Position numbers and translations under genes: made by a program
The notes under the pieces: model-generated
Seen by the model: the letters and a program-made list of their open reading frames with translations, nothing else
Told to the model about the DNA's origin: nothing
Databases searched by the model: none
Shown here: piece after piece, positions 41,500 through 56,500 of the stretch
Layout of the letters: each line of letters starts with the position of its first letter
Position numbering within the stretch: the first letter of the stretch is position 1
Source: Balaenoptera acutorostrata
Lineage: Eukaryota > Chordata > Mammalia > Artiodactyla > Balaenopteridae
Assembly: GCF_949987535.1 (NCBI RefSeq)
Contig: NW_026646025.1
Coordinates: 1,178,001 to 1,242,000, forward strand
Direction of reading: 5' to 3'
Length of the DNA stretch: 64,000 nucleotides

Positions 41500-43169
41500 A
41501 ATTCTTGTCATCACAATGTTCCATGGCCGTGTCATCACAATGCTCCATGGCCCTTGTCATCATAATGCTCCAGAATTCTTGTCATTACTATATTCCATGA
41601 ACGTGTCATCACAATGCTCTATGGCGCTTGTCATCAGAATGCTCCAGAATTCTTGTCATCACAATGTTCCATGGCCGTGTCATCACAATGCTCCATGGCC
41701 CTTGTCATGACAATGCTCCAGAATTCTTCTCATCACAATGTTCCATGACCGTGTCATCACAATGCTCCATGGCCATTGTCATCACAATGCTCCAGAATTC
41801 TTGTCATCACAATGTTCCATGGCCGTGTCATCACAATGCTCCATGGACCTTGTCATCATAATGCTCCAGAATTCTTGTCATCACAATGTTCCATGACCGT
41901 GTCATCACATTGCTCCATGGCCCTTGTCATGACAATGCTCCAGAATTCTTCTCATCACAATGTTCCATGACCGTGTCATCACAATGCTCCATGGCCATTG
42001 TCATTACAATGCTCCAGAATTCTTGTCATCACAATGTTCCATGGCCGTGTCATCACAATGTTCCATGGCACTTGTCATCATAATGCTCCAGAATTCTTGT
42101 CATCACAATGTTCCATGACCGTATCATCACAATGCTCCATGGCTCTTGTCAGCACAATGCTCCAGAATTCTTCTCATCACAATGTTCCATGACCGTGTCA
42201 TCACAATGCTCCATGGCCAATGTCATCACAATGCTCCAGAATTCTTGTCATCACTATGTTCCATGGACGTGTCGTCACAATGTTCCATGGCCCTTGTCAT
42301 CATAATGCTCCAGAATTCTTATCATCACAATGTTCCATGACCGTATCATCACAATGCTCCATGGCCCTTGTCAGCACAATGCTCCAGAATTCTTCTCATC
42401 ACAATGTTCCATGACCGTGTCATCACAATGCTCCACGGCCCATGTCATCACAATGCTCCAGAATTCTTGTCATTACAATGTTCCATGACCGTGTCATCAA
42501 AATGCTCCATGGCCCTTGTCATGACAATGCTCCAGAATTCTTCTCATCACAATGTTCCATGACCGTGTCATCACAATGCTCCATGGCCATTGTCATCACA
42601 GTGCTCCAGAATTCTTCTCATCACAATGTTCCATGGCCGTGTCATCACAATGCTCCATGGCCCTTGTCATCATAATGCTCCAGAATTCTTCTTATCACAA
42701 TGTTCCATGACCGTGTCATCACAATGCTCCATGGCCCTTGTCATGACAATGCTCCAGAATTCTTCTCATCACATTGTTCCATGACCGTGTCATCACAATG
42801 CTCCATGGCCCTTGTCATCACAATGCTCCAGAATTCTTGTCATCACAATGTTCCATGGCCGTGTCACCACAATGCTCCATGGCCCTTGTCATCATAATGC
42901 TCCAGAATTCTTGTCATTACTATATTCCATGAACGTGTCATCACAATGCTCTATGGCGCTTTTCATCAGAATGCTCTAGAATTCTTGTCATCACAATGTT
43001 CCATGACCGTGTCATCACAATGCTCCATCGCCTTTGTCATCAGAATGCTCCAGAATTCTTGTCATCACAATGTTCCATGACCGTGTCATCACAATGCTCC
43101 ATGGCCCTTGTCAGCACAATGCTCCAGAATTCTTGTCATCACAATGTTCCATGACCGTGTCATCACAAT

Positions 43170-44080
43170 GCTACATGACCCTGGTCATCACAGTTCTCCA
43201 TGACCTTTGTCATCACAATGTTCTATGTCGCTTTTCATCACAATTCTCAATGACCACTTTAATCACTATACTCGCTGACCATTTTCATCATATTTCTCTA
43301 GTGTCATTACAATACCCCATGGCCCCTTTTTTCACAATGCTCCATGATGCCTGTCATCACAATGCTCCATGCCCTTGTCATAAAAATGCTCCAGAACTCT
43401 TGTCATCATAATGCTCCATGCCAATATCATCAAAATGCCCCATGACACTTGTCATCACAATGCTCCATGGCCTTTGTCATCTCAATGTTCCATGGCCCCT
43501 GTCATCACAGTGCTCCATGATACCTTTCATCGCAATTCTAGATGACCACTGTCATCACAATGCCCCATGACAGATGTCATCACAATTCGCCATGGTCCTT
43601 GTCATCACTATGCTCCATGAACCGTGTCATCACAAGGTTCCAGGACACTTGTCATCACAATGATCCAAGATCACATTCATCACAGTGCTCCATGAAACCT
43701 GTCATCTCAATGCTCCATAGCCTTTGTATTCACAATGCTCCATGGCCCCTGTAATCACAGTGCTCCATGACCCTTTTCATCACAATGCTCCAAGACCGCT
43801 CTCAACACAATGCCCCATGACGCCTGACATCACAAATCTCCATAGCCTCTCTTACCAAAAAGCTCCATGATCGCTGTCAGCAGAATGTTCCATGACACTT
43901 TTCGTCACAATACTGCAAGACCACTGTCATCACAGAGTACTCTGCCTATATCATCACAATATTCCTTGTCACCTTTAATCACAATGCTCCATGCCCTTTC
44001 ATCACAATGCTCCAGAAATCTTTTTCATCGCAATGTTCCTTGACTATGTCATCACAATGCTCCATGGCCGTCATCAGCAC
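43170..44080 (+). repeat. D block copy 10 (internally deleted, 911 bp)
   Basis: Carries the same 749-bp deletion as copy 9, 11929 bp away, so the two descend from one deleted block. Private changes include aatgttctatg near 43217 and cataaaaatgc near 43379. Confidence 0.93.
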
Positions 44081-47000
44081 AATGCTCCAGAATTCTTGTC
44101 ATCACAATGTTCCATGACCGTGTCATCACAATGCTCCATGGCCCTTGTCATCACAATGCTCTGGAATTCTTCTCATCACATTGTTCCATGACCGTGTCAT
44201 CACAATGCTCCATGGCCCTTTTCAGCACAATGCTCCAGAATTCCTGTCATCACAATGTTCCATGACCGTGTCATCACAATGCTCCATGGCACTTGTCATC
44301 ACAATGCTCCAGAATTCTTGTCATTACAATGTTCCATACCGTGTCATCACAATGCTCCATGGCCATTGTCATCACAATGCTACAGAATACTTGTCATCAC
44401 AGTGTTCCATGGCCGTGTCATCACAATGCTCCATGGCCCTTGTCATCACAATGCTCCAGAATACTTGTCATCACAATATTCCATGACCGTGTCATGAAAA
44501 TGTTCCATGGCCGTGTCATCACAATGCTCCATGGCCCTTGTCATCATAATGCTCCAGAATTCTTGTCATTACTATATTCCATGAACGTGTCATCACAATG
44601 CTCTATGGCGCTTGTCATTAGAATGCTCCACAATTCTTGTCATCACAATGTTCCATGATCGTGTCATCACAATGCTCCATCGCCTTTGTCATCAGAATGC
44701 TCCAGAATTCTTGTCATCACAATGTTCCATGGCCGTGTCATCACAATTCTCCATGAAGGTTGTCATCACAATGCTCCAGAATTCTTGTCATCACAATGTT
44801 CCATGGCCGTGTCATCACAATGCTCCATGGCCCTTGTCATGACAATGCTCCAGAATTCTTCTCATCACAATGATCCATGACCGTGTCATCACAATGCTCC
44901 ATCGCCTTTGTCATCAGAATGCTCCAGAATTCTTGTCATCACAATGTTCCATGGCCGTGTCATCACAATGCTCCATGGCCCTTGTCAGCACAATGCTCCA
45001 GAATTCTTGTCATCACAATGTTCCATGGCCGTGTCATCACAATTCTCCATGAACCTTGTCATCACAATTCTCCAGAATTCTTGTCATCACAATGTTCTAC
45101 GGCCGTGTCATCACAATGCTCCATGGCCCTTGTCATCATAATGCTCCAGAATTCTTGTCATTACTATATTCCATGAACGTGTCATCACAATGCTCTATGG
45201 CGCTTGTCATTAGAATGCTCCAGAATTCTTGTCATCACAAGGTTCCATGATCGTGTCATCACAATGCTCCATCGCCTTTGTCATCAGAATGCTCCAGAAT
45301 TCTTGTCATCACAATGTTCCATGGCCGTGTCATCACAATGCTCCATGGCCCTTGTCATGACAATGCTCCAGAATTCTTCTCATCAAAATGATCCATGACC
45401 GTGTCATCACAATGCTCCATCGACTTTGTCATCAGAATGCTCCAGAATTCCTGTGATCACAATGTTCCATGACCGTGTCATCACAATGCTCCATGGCCCT
45501 TGTCAGCACAATGCTCCAGAATTCTTGTCATCACAATGTTCCATGGCCGTGTCATCACAATGCTCCATGGCCATTGTCATCACAATGCTCCAGATTTCTT
45601 GTCATCACAATGTTCCATGACCGTTTCATCACAATGCTCCATCGCCTTTGTCATCACAATGCTCCAGATTTCTTGTCATCACAATGTTCCATGACCGTCT
45701 CATCACAATGCTCCATGGCCCTTGTCAGCACAATGCTCCAGAATTCTTCTCATGACAATGTTCAACGGCCGTGTCATCACAATGCTCCATGGCCCTTGTC
45801 ATGACAATGCTCCAGAATTCTTCTCATTACAATGATCCATAACCATGTCATCACAATGCTCCATGGCCATTGTCATCACAATGCTCCAGAATTCTTGTCA
45901 TCACAATGTTCCATGACCGTATCATCACAATGCCCCATGGCGCTTGTCAGCACAATGCTCCAGAATTCTTCTCATCAAAATGTTCCATGACTGTGTCATC
46001 ACAATGCTCCATGGCCCTTGTCATCACAATGCTCCAGAATTCTTGTCATCACAATGTTCCATGACCGTGTCATCACAATTCTCCATGGCCCTTGTCATGA
46101 CAGTGCTCCAGAATTCTTCTCATCACAATGTTCCATGACTGTGTCATCACAATGCTCCATGGCCATTGTCATCACAATGCTCCAGAATTCTTGTCATCAC
46201 AATGTTCCATGACCGTGTCATCACAATGCTCCATGGCCCTTGTCATCATAATGCTCAAGAATTCTTGTCATCACAATGTTCCATGACCGTGTCATCACAA
46301 TGCTCCATGGCCCTTGTCATGACAATGCTCCAGAATTCTTCTCATCACAATGTTCCATGGCCGTGTCATCACAATGCTCCATGGCCATTGTCATCACAAT
46401 GCTCCAGATTTCTTGTCATCACAATGTTCCATGACCGTGTCATCACAATGCTCCATCGCCTTTTTCATCACAATGCTCCAGATTTCTTGTCATCACAATG
46501 TTCCATGACCGTCTCATCACAATGCTCCATGGCCCTTGTCAGCACAATGCTCCAGAATTCTTCTCATGACAATGTTCCATGAGTGTGTCATCACAATGCT
46601 CCATGGCACTTGTCATCATAATGCTCCAGAATTCTTCTCATCACAATGTTCCATGACCGTGTCATCACAATGCTCCATGGCCCTTTTCAGCACAATGCTC
46701 CAGAATTCCTGTCATCACAATGTTCCATGACCGTGTCATCACAATGCTCCATGGCCCTTGTCATCACAATGCTCCAGAATTCTTGTCATCACAATGTTCC
46801 ATACCGTGTCATCACAATGCTCCATGTCCATTGTCATCACAATGCTCCAGAATTCTTGTCATCACAATGTTCCATGGCCGTGTCATCACAATGCTCCATG
46901 GCCCTTGTCAGCACAATGCTCCAGAATTCTTGTCATCACAATGTTCCATGACCGTGTCATCACAATGTTCCATGGCCGTGTCATCACAATGCTCCATGGC

Positions 47001-50000
47001 CCTTGTCATCATACTGCTCCAGAATTCTTTTCATTACTATATTCCATGAACGTGTCATCACAATGCTCTATGGCGCTTGTCATCAGAATGCTCCAGAATT
47101 CTTGTCATCACAATGTTCCATGACCGTATCATCACAATGCTCCATGGCGCTTGTCAGCACAATCTTCCAGAATTCTTCTCATCACAATGTTCCATGACTG
47201 TGTCATCACAATTCTCCATGGCCCTTGTCATCACAATGCTCCAGAATTCTTCTCATCACAATGTTCCATGACCGTGTCATCAAAATGCTCCACGGCCCTT
47301 GTCATCACAATACTCCAGAATTCTTGTCATCACAATGTTCCATGACCGTGTCATCACAATGCTCCATGGCCCTTGTCATGACAATGCTCCAGAATTCTTC
47401 TCATTACAATGATCCATAACCATGTCATCACAATGCTCCATGGCCATTGTCATCACAATGCTCCAGAATTCTTGTCATCACAATGTTCCATGACCGTATC
47501 ATCACAATGCCCCATGGCGCTTGTCAGCACAATGCTCCAGAATTCTTCTCATCAAAATGTTCCATGACTGTGTCATCACAATGCTCCATGGCCCTTGTCA
47601 TCACAATGCTCCAGAATTCTTGTCATCACAATGTTCCATGACCGTGTCATCACAATTCTCCATGGCCCTTGTCATGACAGTGCTCCAGAATTCTTCTCAT
47701 CACAATGTTCCATGACTGTGTCATCACAATGCTCCATGGCCATTGTCATCACAATGCTCCAGAATTCTTGTCATCACAATGTTCCATGACCGTGTCATCA
47801 CAATGCTCCATGGCCCTTGTCATCATAATGCTCAAGAATTCTTGTCATCACAATGTTCCATGACCGTGTCATCACAATGCTCCATGGCCCTTGTCATGAC
47901 AATGCTCCAGAATTCTTCTCATCACAATGTTCCATGGCCGTGTCATCACAATGCTCCATGGCCATTGTCATCACAATGCTCCAGATTTCTTGTCATCACA
48001 ATGTTCCATGACCGTGTCATCACAATGCTCCATCGCCTTTTTCATCACAATGCTCCAGATTTCTTGTCATCACAATGTTCCATGACCGTCTCATCACAAT
48101 GCTCCATGGCCCTTGTCAGCACAATGCTCCAGAATTCTTCTCATGACAATGTTCCATGAGTGTGTCATCACAATGCTCCATGGCACTTGTCATCATAATG
48201 CTCCAGAATTCTTCTCATCACAATGTTCCATGACCGTGTCATCACAATGCTCCATGGCCCTTTTCAGCACAATGCTCCAGAATTCCTGTCATCACAATGT
48301 TCCATGACCGTGTCATCACAATGCTCCATGGCCCTTGTCATCACAATGCTCCAGAATTCTTGTCATCACAATGTTCCATACCGTGTCATCACAATGCTCC
48401 ATGTCCATTGTCATCACAATGCTCCAGAATTCTTGTCATCACAATGTTCCATGGCCGTGTCATCACAATGCTCCATGGCCCTTGTCAGCACAATGCTCCA
48501 GAATTCTTGTCATCACAATGTTCCATGACCGTGTCATCACAATGTTCCATGGCCGTGTCATCACAATGCTCCATGGCCCTTGTCATCATACTGCTCCAGA
48601 ATTCTTTTCATTACTATATTCCATGAACGTGTCATCACAATGCTCTATGGCGCTTGTCATCAGAATGCTCCAGAATTCTTGTCATCACAATGTTCCATGA
48701 CCGTATCATCACAATGCTCCATGGCGCTTGTCAGCACAATCTTCCAGAATTCTTCTCATCACAATGTTCCATGACTGTGTCATCACAATTCTCCATGGCC
48801 CTTGTCATCACAATGCTCCAGAATTCTTCTCATCACAATGTTCCATGACCGTGTCATCACAATGCTCCATGTCCCTTGTCATGACAATGCTCCAGAATTC
48901 TTCTCATCACAATGTTCCATGACCGTGTCATCACAATGCTCCATGGCCATTGTCATCACAATGCTCCAGAATTCTTGTCATCACAATGTTCAATGGCCGT
49001 GTCATCACAATGCTCCATGGACCTTGTCATCACAATGCTCCGGAATTCTTCTCATCACATTGTTCCATGACCGTGTCATCACAATGCTCCATGGCCCTTT
49101 TCAGCACAATGCTCCAGAATTCCTGTCATCAAAATGTTCCATGACCGTGTCATCACAATGCTCCATGGCCCTTATCATCTCAATGCTCCAGAATTCTTGA
49201 CATCACAATGTTCCATACCGTGTCATCACAATGCTCCATGGCCATTGTCATCACAATGCTCCAGAATTATTGTCATCACAATGTTCCATGACCATGTCAT
49301 CACAATGGTCCATGGCCCTAGTCAGCACAATGCTCCAGAATTCTTGTCATCACAATGTTCCATGACCGTGTCATCACAATGTTCCATGGCCGTGTCATCA
49401 CAATGCTCCATGGCCCTTGTCATCATACTGCTCCAGAATTCTTGTCATTACTATATTCCATGAACGTGTCATCACAATGCTCTATGGCGCTTGTCATCAG
49501 AATGCTCCAGCATTCTTGTCATCACAATGTTCCATGACCGTGTCATCACAATGCTCCATCGCCTTTGTCATCAGAATGCTCCAGAATTCTTGTCATCACA
49601 ATGTTCCATGACCGTGTCATCACAATGCTCCATGGCCCTTGTCATCACAATGCTCCAGAATTCTTGTCACCACAATGTTCCATGACTGTGTCATCACAAT
49701 GCTCCATGTCCCTTGTCATGACAATGCTCCAGAATTCTTCTCATCACAATGTTCCATGACCGTGTCATCACAATGCTCCATGGCCATTGTCATCACAATG
49801 CTCCAGAATTCTTGTCATCACAATGTTCCATGGACGTGTCATCACAAATTCTCCATGGCCCTTGTCATCATAATGCCCCAGAATTATTGTCATCACCATG
49901 TTCCATGACCGTATCATCACAATGCTCCTTGGCCCTTGTCAGCACAATGCTCCAGAATTCTTCTCATCACAATGTTCCATGACCGTGTCATCACAATGCT

Positions 50001-51847
50001 CCATGGCCCTTGTCATCACAATGTTCCAGAATTCTTGTCATCACAATGTTCCATGACCGTGTCATCACAATGCTCCATGGCCCTTGTCAGCACAATGCTC
50101 CAGAATTCTTGTCATCACAATGTTCCATGACCGTGTCATCACAATGCTCCATGGCCCTTGTCATGACAATGCTCCAGAATTCTTCTCATCACAATGATCC
50201 ATGACCGTGTCAACAAAATGCTCCATGGCCACTGTCATCACAATGCCCCAGAATTCTTGTCATCACAATGTTCCATGGCCGTGTCATCACAATGCTCCAT
50301 GGCCCTTGTCATCATAATGCTCCCGAATTCTTGTCATTACTATATTCCATGAACGTGTCATCACAATGCTCTATGGCGCTTGTCATCAGAATGCTCCAGA
50401 ATTCTTGTCATCACAATGTTCCATGACCGTGTCATCACAATGCTCCATGGCCCTTGTCAGCACAATGCTCCAGAATTCTTCTCATCACAATGTTCCATGA
50501 CCGTGTCATCACAAAGCTCCATGGCCATTGTCATCACAATGCTCCAGAATTCTTGTCATCACAATTTTCCATGACCGTGTCATCACAATGCTCCATGGCC
50601 CTTGTCATGACAATGCTCCAGAATTCTTCTCATCACAATGTTCCATGACCGTGTCATCACAAAGCTCCATGGCCATTGTCATCACAATGCTCCAGAATTC
50701 TTGTCATCACAATGTTCCATGGCCGTGTCATCACAATGCTCCATGGACCTTCTCATCATAATGCTCCAGAATTCTTGTCATCACAATGTTCCATGACCGT
50801 GTCATCACATTGCTCCATGGCCCTTGTCATGACAATGCTCCAGAATTCTTCTCATCACAATGTTCCATGACCGTGTCATCACAATGCTCCATGGCCATTG
50901 TCATCACAATGCTCCAGAATTCTTGTCATCACAATGTTCCATGGCCGTGTCATCACAATGTTCCATGGCCCTTGTCATCATAATGCTCCAGAATTCTTGT
51001 CATCACAATGTTCCATGACCGTATCATCAAAATGCTCCATGGCCCTTGTCAGCACAATGCTCCAGAATTCTTCTCATCACAATGTTCCATGACCGTGTCA
51101 TCACAATGCTCCATGGCCAATGTCATCACAATGCTCCAGAATTCTTGTCATCACAATGTTCCATGGCCGTGTCGTCACAATGTTCCATGGCCCTTGTCAT
51201 CATAATGCTCCAGAATTCTTGTCATCACAATGTTCCATGACCGTATCATCACAATGCTCCATGGCCCTTGTCAGCACAATGCTCCAGAATTCTTCTCATC
51301 ACAATGTTCCATGACCGTGTCATCACAATGCTCCACGGCCCTTGTAATCACAATGCTCCAGAATTCTTCTCATCACAATGTTCCATGGCCGTGTCATCAC
51401 AATGCTCCATGGCCCTTGTCATCACAATGCTCCAGAATTCTTGTCATCACAATGTTCCATGGCCGTGTCACCACAATGCTCCATGGCCCTTGTCATCATA
51501 ATGCTCCAGAATTCTTGTCATTACTATATTCCATGAACGTGTCATCACAATGCTCTATGGCGCTTTTCATCAGAATGCTCCAGAATTCTTGTCATCACAA
51601 TGTTCTATGACCGTGTCATCACAATGCTCCATCGCCTTTGTCATCAGAATGCTCCAGAATTCTTGTCATCACAATGTTCCATGACCGTGTCATCACAATG
51701 CTCCATGGCCCTTGTCAGCACAATGCTCCAGAATTCTTGTCATCACAATGTTCCATGACCGTGTCATCACAATGCTCCATGGCCCTTGTCAGCACAATGC
51801 TCCAGAATTCTTGTCATCACAATGTTCCATGACCGTGTCATCACAAT
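44081..51847 (+). repeat. H domain 10 (7767 bp, composite)
   Basis: 44081 to about 45540 repeats 32152-33610 at an 11929-bp offset. It then contains a 1577-bp tandem duplication, the ccatcgcc and ctctatggcgc subfamilies, and from ~50500 a type A-like right part. A one-base insertion (cacaaattctcc) at ~49846 recurs at ~55526. Confidence 0.88.
45772..48857 (+). repeat. 1577-bp tandem duplication with a short junction
   Basis: 45772-47280 and 47349-48857 agree at a 1577-bp offset. Shared rare variants are ccataaccatgtc (~45838 and ~47415), cacaatgccccatggcgc (~45929 and ~47506) and ctccatgtccattg (~46821 and ~48398). The ~68 bp between the copies contain a caaaatgctccacggccc unit not seen at either end. 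The wording of the boundaries is approximate. Confidence 0.85.
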
Positions 51848-53506
51848 GCTACATGACCCTGGTCATCACAGTTCTCCATGACCTTTGTCATCACAATGCT
51901 CTATGTCGCTTTTCATCACAATTCTCAATGACCACTTTAATCACTATGCTCGCTGACCATTTTCATCATATTTCTCTAGTGTCATTACAATACCCCATGG
52001 CCCCTTTTTTCACAATGCTCCATGATGCCTGTCATCACAATGCTCCATGGCTTTTGTTATCACAATGCTCCAGGACTAGTTTCATCACAATTCTCCATCC
52101 CCTTTGTCATCATGGTGCACAATGAAACCTTTCATTAAAATGCTCCATGACACTAGTCATCACAATACTCCATGGCCTTTATCGTCACAATTCTCCCATG
52201 CACTTTTCATCACGATGTTCCATGAATAATTTCATCACATTGCTCCATGACCATTGTCATCACAATAGTCCATACCCTTGTCAACACAATGCTGCATAAT
52301 CCCTGTCATCACAATTCTCCATGACTGCTGTCATCACAATAATCCAGGACAATTTTCATCACAGTGCTTCATGCCCCCAGTCATCACAGTGCTCCAGGAT
52401 ACCTTTCATCACAATTCCTAGATGATCAATGTCATCACAATGCCCCATGACACTTGTCATCACAATTCGCTATGACCCTTGTCATCACAATACTCGATGA
52501 ACCGTGTCATCACAGTGTTCCAGGACACATGTCATCACAATGATCCATGTCTACTTCCATCACAATGCTCCAATACCCCTGTCATCACAATGCTCCATGG
52601 CCCCTCTTATCATATTGCTCCATGATCTCTTTCATCACAATGCTCCATGACCACTGTCATCACCATGCCTCATAACGGCTCTCATCTCAATGCTCCGTGG
52701 CCCCTTTCATCACAATGCTCCATGAACCCTGTCATCACAATGTACCCTGCCCTTTTCATCACAAAGCTCCGTGCGCCCTGTCATCACAATGCTCCATGCC
52801 CTTGTCATCAAAATGCTCCAGAACTCTTGTCATCATAATGCTCCATGCCAATGTCATCAAAATGCCCCATGACACTTGTCATCACAATGCTCCATGGCCT
52901 TTGTCATCTCAATGTTCCATGGCCCCTGTCATCACAGTGCTCCATGATACCTTTCATCGCAATTCTAGATGACCACTGTCATCACAATGCCCCATGACAG
53001 ATGTCATCACAATTCGCCATGGTCCTTGTCATCACTATGCTCCATGAACCGTGTCATCACAAGGTTCCAGGACACTTGTCATCACAATGATCCAAGATCA
53101 CATTCATCACAGTGCTCCATGAAACCTGTCATCTCAATGCTCCATAGCCTTTGTATTCACAATGCTCCATGGCCCTGTAATCACAGTGCTCCATGACCCT
53201 TTTCATCACAATGCTCCAAGACCGCTCTCAACACAATGCCCCATGACGCCTGACATCACAAATCTCCATAGCCTCTCTTACCAAAAAGCTCCATGATCGC
53301 TGTCAGCAGAATGTTCCATGACACTTTTCGTCACAATACTGCAACACCACTGTCATCACAGAGTACTCTGCCCATATCATCACAATGTTCCTTATCACCT
53401 TTAATCACAATGCTCCATGCCCTTTCATCACAATGCTCCAGAAATCTTTTTCATCGCAATGTTCCTTGACTATGTCATCACAATGCTCCATGGCCGTCAT
53501 CAGCAC
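51848..53506 (+). repeat. D block copy 11 (1659 bp)
   Basis: Full-length D block without the 749-bp deletion. One c is missing in ccatggccctgtaatc near 53170, where copies 1 to 10 read ggcccctgtaatc. It has aggactagtttc near 52073, gaataatttc near 52225 and gtgctccaggatacc near 52390, all shared only with copy 12. It keeps cctctcttacc like copies 9 and 10. gcaacaccac near 53341 is private. Confidence 0.93.
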
Positions 53507-56500
53507 AATGCTCCAGAATTCTTGTCATCACAATGTTCCATGACCGTGTCATCACAATGCTCCATGGCCCTTGTCATCATAATGCTCAAGAATTCTTGTC
53601 ATCACAATGTTCCATGACCGTGTCATCACAATGCTCCATGGCCCTTGTCATGACAATGCTCCAGAATTCTTCTCATCACAATGTTCCATGGCCGTGTCAT
53701 CACAATGCTCCATGGCCATTGTCATCACAATGCTCCAGATTTCTTGTCATCACAATGTTCCATGACCGTGTCATCACAATGCTCCATCGCCTTTTTCATC
53801 ACAATGCTCCAGATTTCTTGTCATCACAATGTTCCATGACCGTCTCATCACAATGCTCCATGGCCCTTGTCAGCACAATGCTCCAGAATTCTTCTCATGA
53901 CAATGTTCCATGACTGTGTCATCACAATGCTCCATGGCACTTGTCATCATAATGCTCCAGAATTCTTCTCATCACAATGTTCCATGACCGTGTCATCACA
54001 ATGCTCCATGGCCCTTTTCAGCACAATGCTCCAGAATTCCTGTCATCACAATGTTCCATGACCGTGTCATCACAATGCTCCATGGCCCTTGTCATCACAA
54101 TGCTCCAGAATTCTTGTCATCACAATGTTCCATACCGTGTCATCACAATGCTCCATGGCCATTGTCATCAAAATGCTCCAGAATTCTTGTCATCACAATG
54201 TTCCATGGCCGTGTCATCACAATGCTCCATGGCCCTTGTCAGCACAATGCTCCAGAATTCTTGTCATCACAATGTTCCATGACCGTGTCATCACAATGTT
54301 CCATGGCCGTGACATCACAATGCTCCATGGCCCTTGTCATCATACTGCTCCAGAATTCTTTTCATTACTATATTCCATGAACGTGTCATCACAATGCTCT
54401 ATGGCGCTTGTCATCAGAATGCTCCAGAATTCTTGTCATCACAATGTTCCATGACCGTATCATCACAATGCTCCATGGCGCTTGTCAGCACAATCTTCCA
54501 GAATTCTTCTCATCACAATGTTCCATGACTGTGTCATCACAATTCTCCATGGCCCTTGTCATCACAATGCTCCAGAATTCTTGTCATCACAATGTTCCAT
54601 GACCGTGTCATCACAATGCTCCATGTCCCTTGTCATGACAATGCTCCAGAATTCTTCTCATCACAATGTTCCATGACCGTGTCATCACAATGCTCCATGG
54701 CCATTGTCATCACAATGCTCCAGAATTCTTGTCATCACAATGTTCCATGGCCGTGTCATCACAATGCTCCATGGACCTTGTCATCACAATGCTCCGGAAT
54801 TCTTCTCATCACATTGTTCCATGACCGTGTCATCACAATGCTCCATGGCCCTTTTCAGCACAATGCTCCAGAATTCCTGTCATCAAAATGTTCCATGACC
54901 GTGTCATCACAATGCTCCATGGCCCTTATCATCTCAATGCTCCAGAATTCTTGACATCACAATGTTCCATACCGTGTCATCACAATGCTCCATGGCCATT
55001 GTCATCACAATGCTCCAGAATTATTGTCATCACAATGTTCCATGACCATGTCATCACAATGGTCCATGGCCCTAGTCAGCACAATGCTCCAGAATTCTTG
55101 TCATCACAATGTTCCATGACTGTGTCATCACAATGTTCCATGGCCGTGTCATCACAATGCTCCATGGCCCTTGTCATTATACTGCTCCAGAATTCTTGTC
55201 ATTACTATATTCCATGACCGTGTCATCACAATGCTCCATCGCCTTTGTCATCAGAATGCTCCAGAATTCTTGTCATCACAATGTTCCATGACCGTGTCAT
55301 CACAATGCTCCATGGCCCTTGTCATCACAATGCTCCAGAATTCTTGTCACCACAATGTTCCATGACTGTGTCATCACAATGCTCCATGTCCCTTGTCATG
55401 ACAATGCTCCAGAATTCTTCTCATCACAATGTTCCATGACCGTGTCATCACAATGCTCCATGGCCATTGTCATCACAATGCTCCAGAATTCTTGTCATCA
55501 CAATGTTCCATGGACGTGTCATCACAAATTCTCCATGGCCCTTGTCATCATAATGCCCCAGAATTATTGTCATCACCATGTTCCATGACCGTATCATCAC
55601 AATGCTCCATGGCCCTTGTCAGCACAATGCTCCAGAATTCTTCTCATCACAATGTTCCATGACCGTGTCATCACAATGCTCCATGGCCCTTGTCATCACA
55701 ATGCTCCAGAATTCTTGTCATCACAATGTTCCATGACCGTGTCATCACAATGCTCCATGGCCCTTGTCAGCACAATGCTCCAGAATTCTTGTCATCACAA
55801 TGTTCCATGACCGTGTCATCACAATGCTCCATGGCCCTTGTCATGACAATGCTCCAGAATTCTTCTCATCACAATGATCCATGACCGTGTCAACAAAATG
55901 CTCCATGGCCACTGTCATCACAATGCCCCAGAATTCTTGTCATCACAATGTTCCATGGCCGTGTCATCACAATGCTCCATGGCCCTTGTCATCATAATGC
56001 TCCAGAATTCTTGTCATTACTATATTCCATGAACGTGTCATCACAATGCTCTATGGCGCTTGTCATCAGAATGCTACAGAATTCTTGTCATCACAATGTT
56101 CCATGACCGTGTCATCACAATGCTCCATGGCCCTTGTCAGCACAATGCTCCAGAATTCTTCTCATCACAATGTTCCATGACCGTGTCATCACAAAGCTCC
56201 ATGGCCATTGTCATCACAATGCTCCAGAATTCTTGTCATCACAATGTTCCATGACCGTGTCATCACCATGCTCCATGGCCCTTGTCATGACAATGCTCCA
56301 GAATTCTTCTCATCACAATGTTCCATGACCGTGTCATCACAAAGCTCCATGGCCATTGTCATCACAATGCTCCAGAATTCTTGTCATCACAATGTTCCAT
56401 GACCGTATCATCACAATGCTCCATGGCCCTTGTCAGCACAATGCTCCAGAATTCTTCTCATCACAATGTTCCATGACCGTGTCATCACAATGCTCCATGG

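Larger units (their letters stand above)
32152..43169 (+). repeat. H domain 9 (11018 bp, composite)
   Basis: The longest H domain in the window. It starts like type A (the gttccatacc marker at ~32403). It then enters a subfamily with ttctccatgaaccttgtc and ttctccatgaaggttgtc linkers (32800-33890). After that it holds a 2710-bp tandem duplication and an overlapping 1675-bp tandem duplication. It ends with a type A right part (41500-43169) that repeats 29571-31240 at an 11929-bp offset. Confidence 0.88.
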
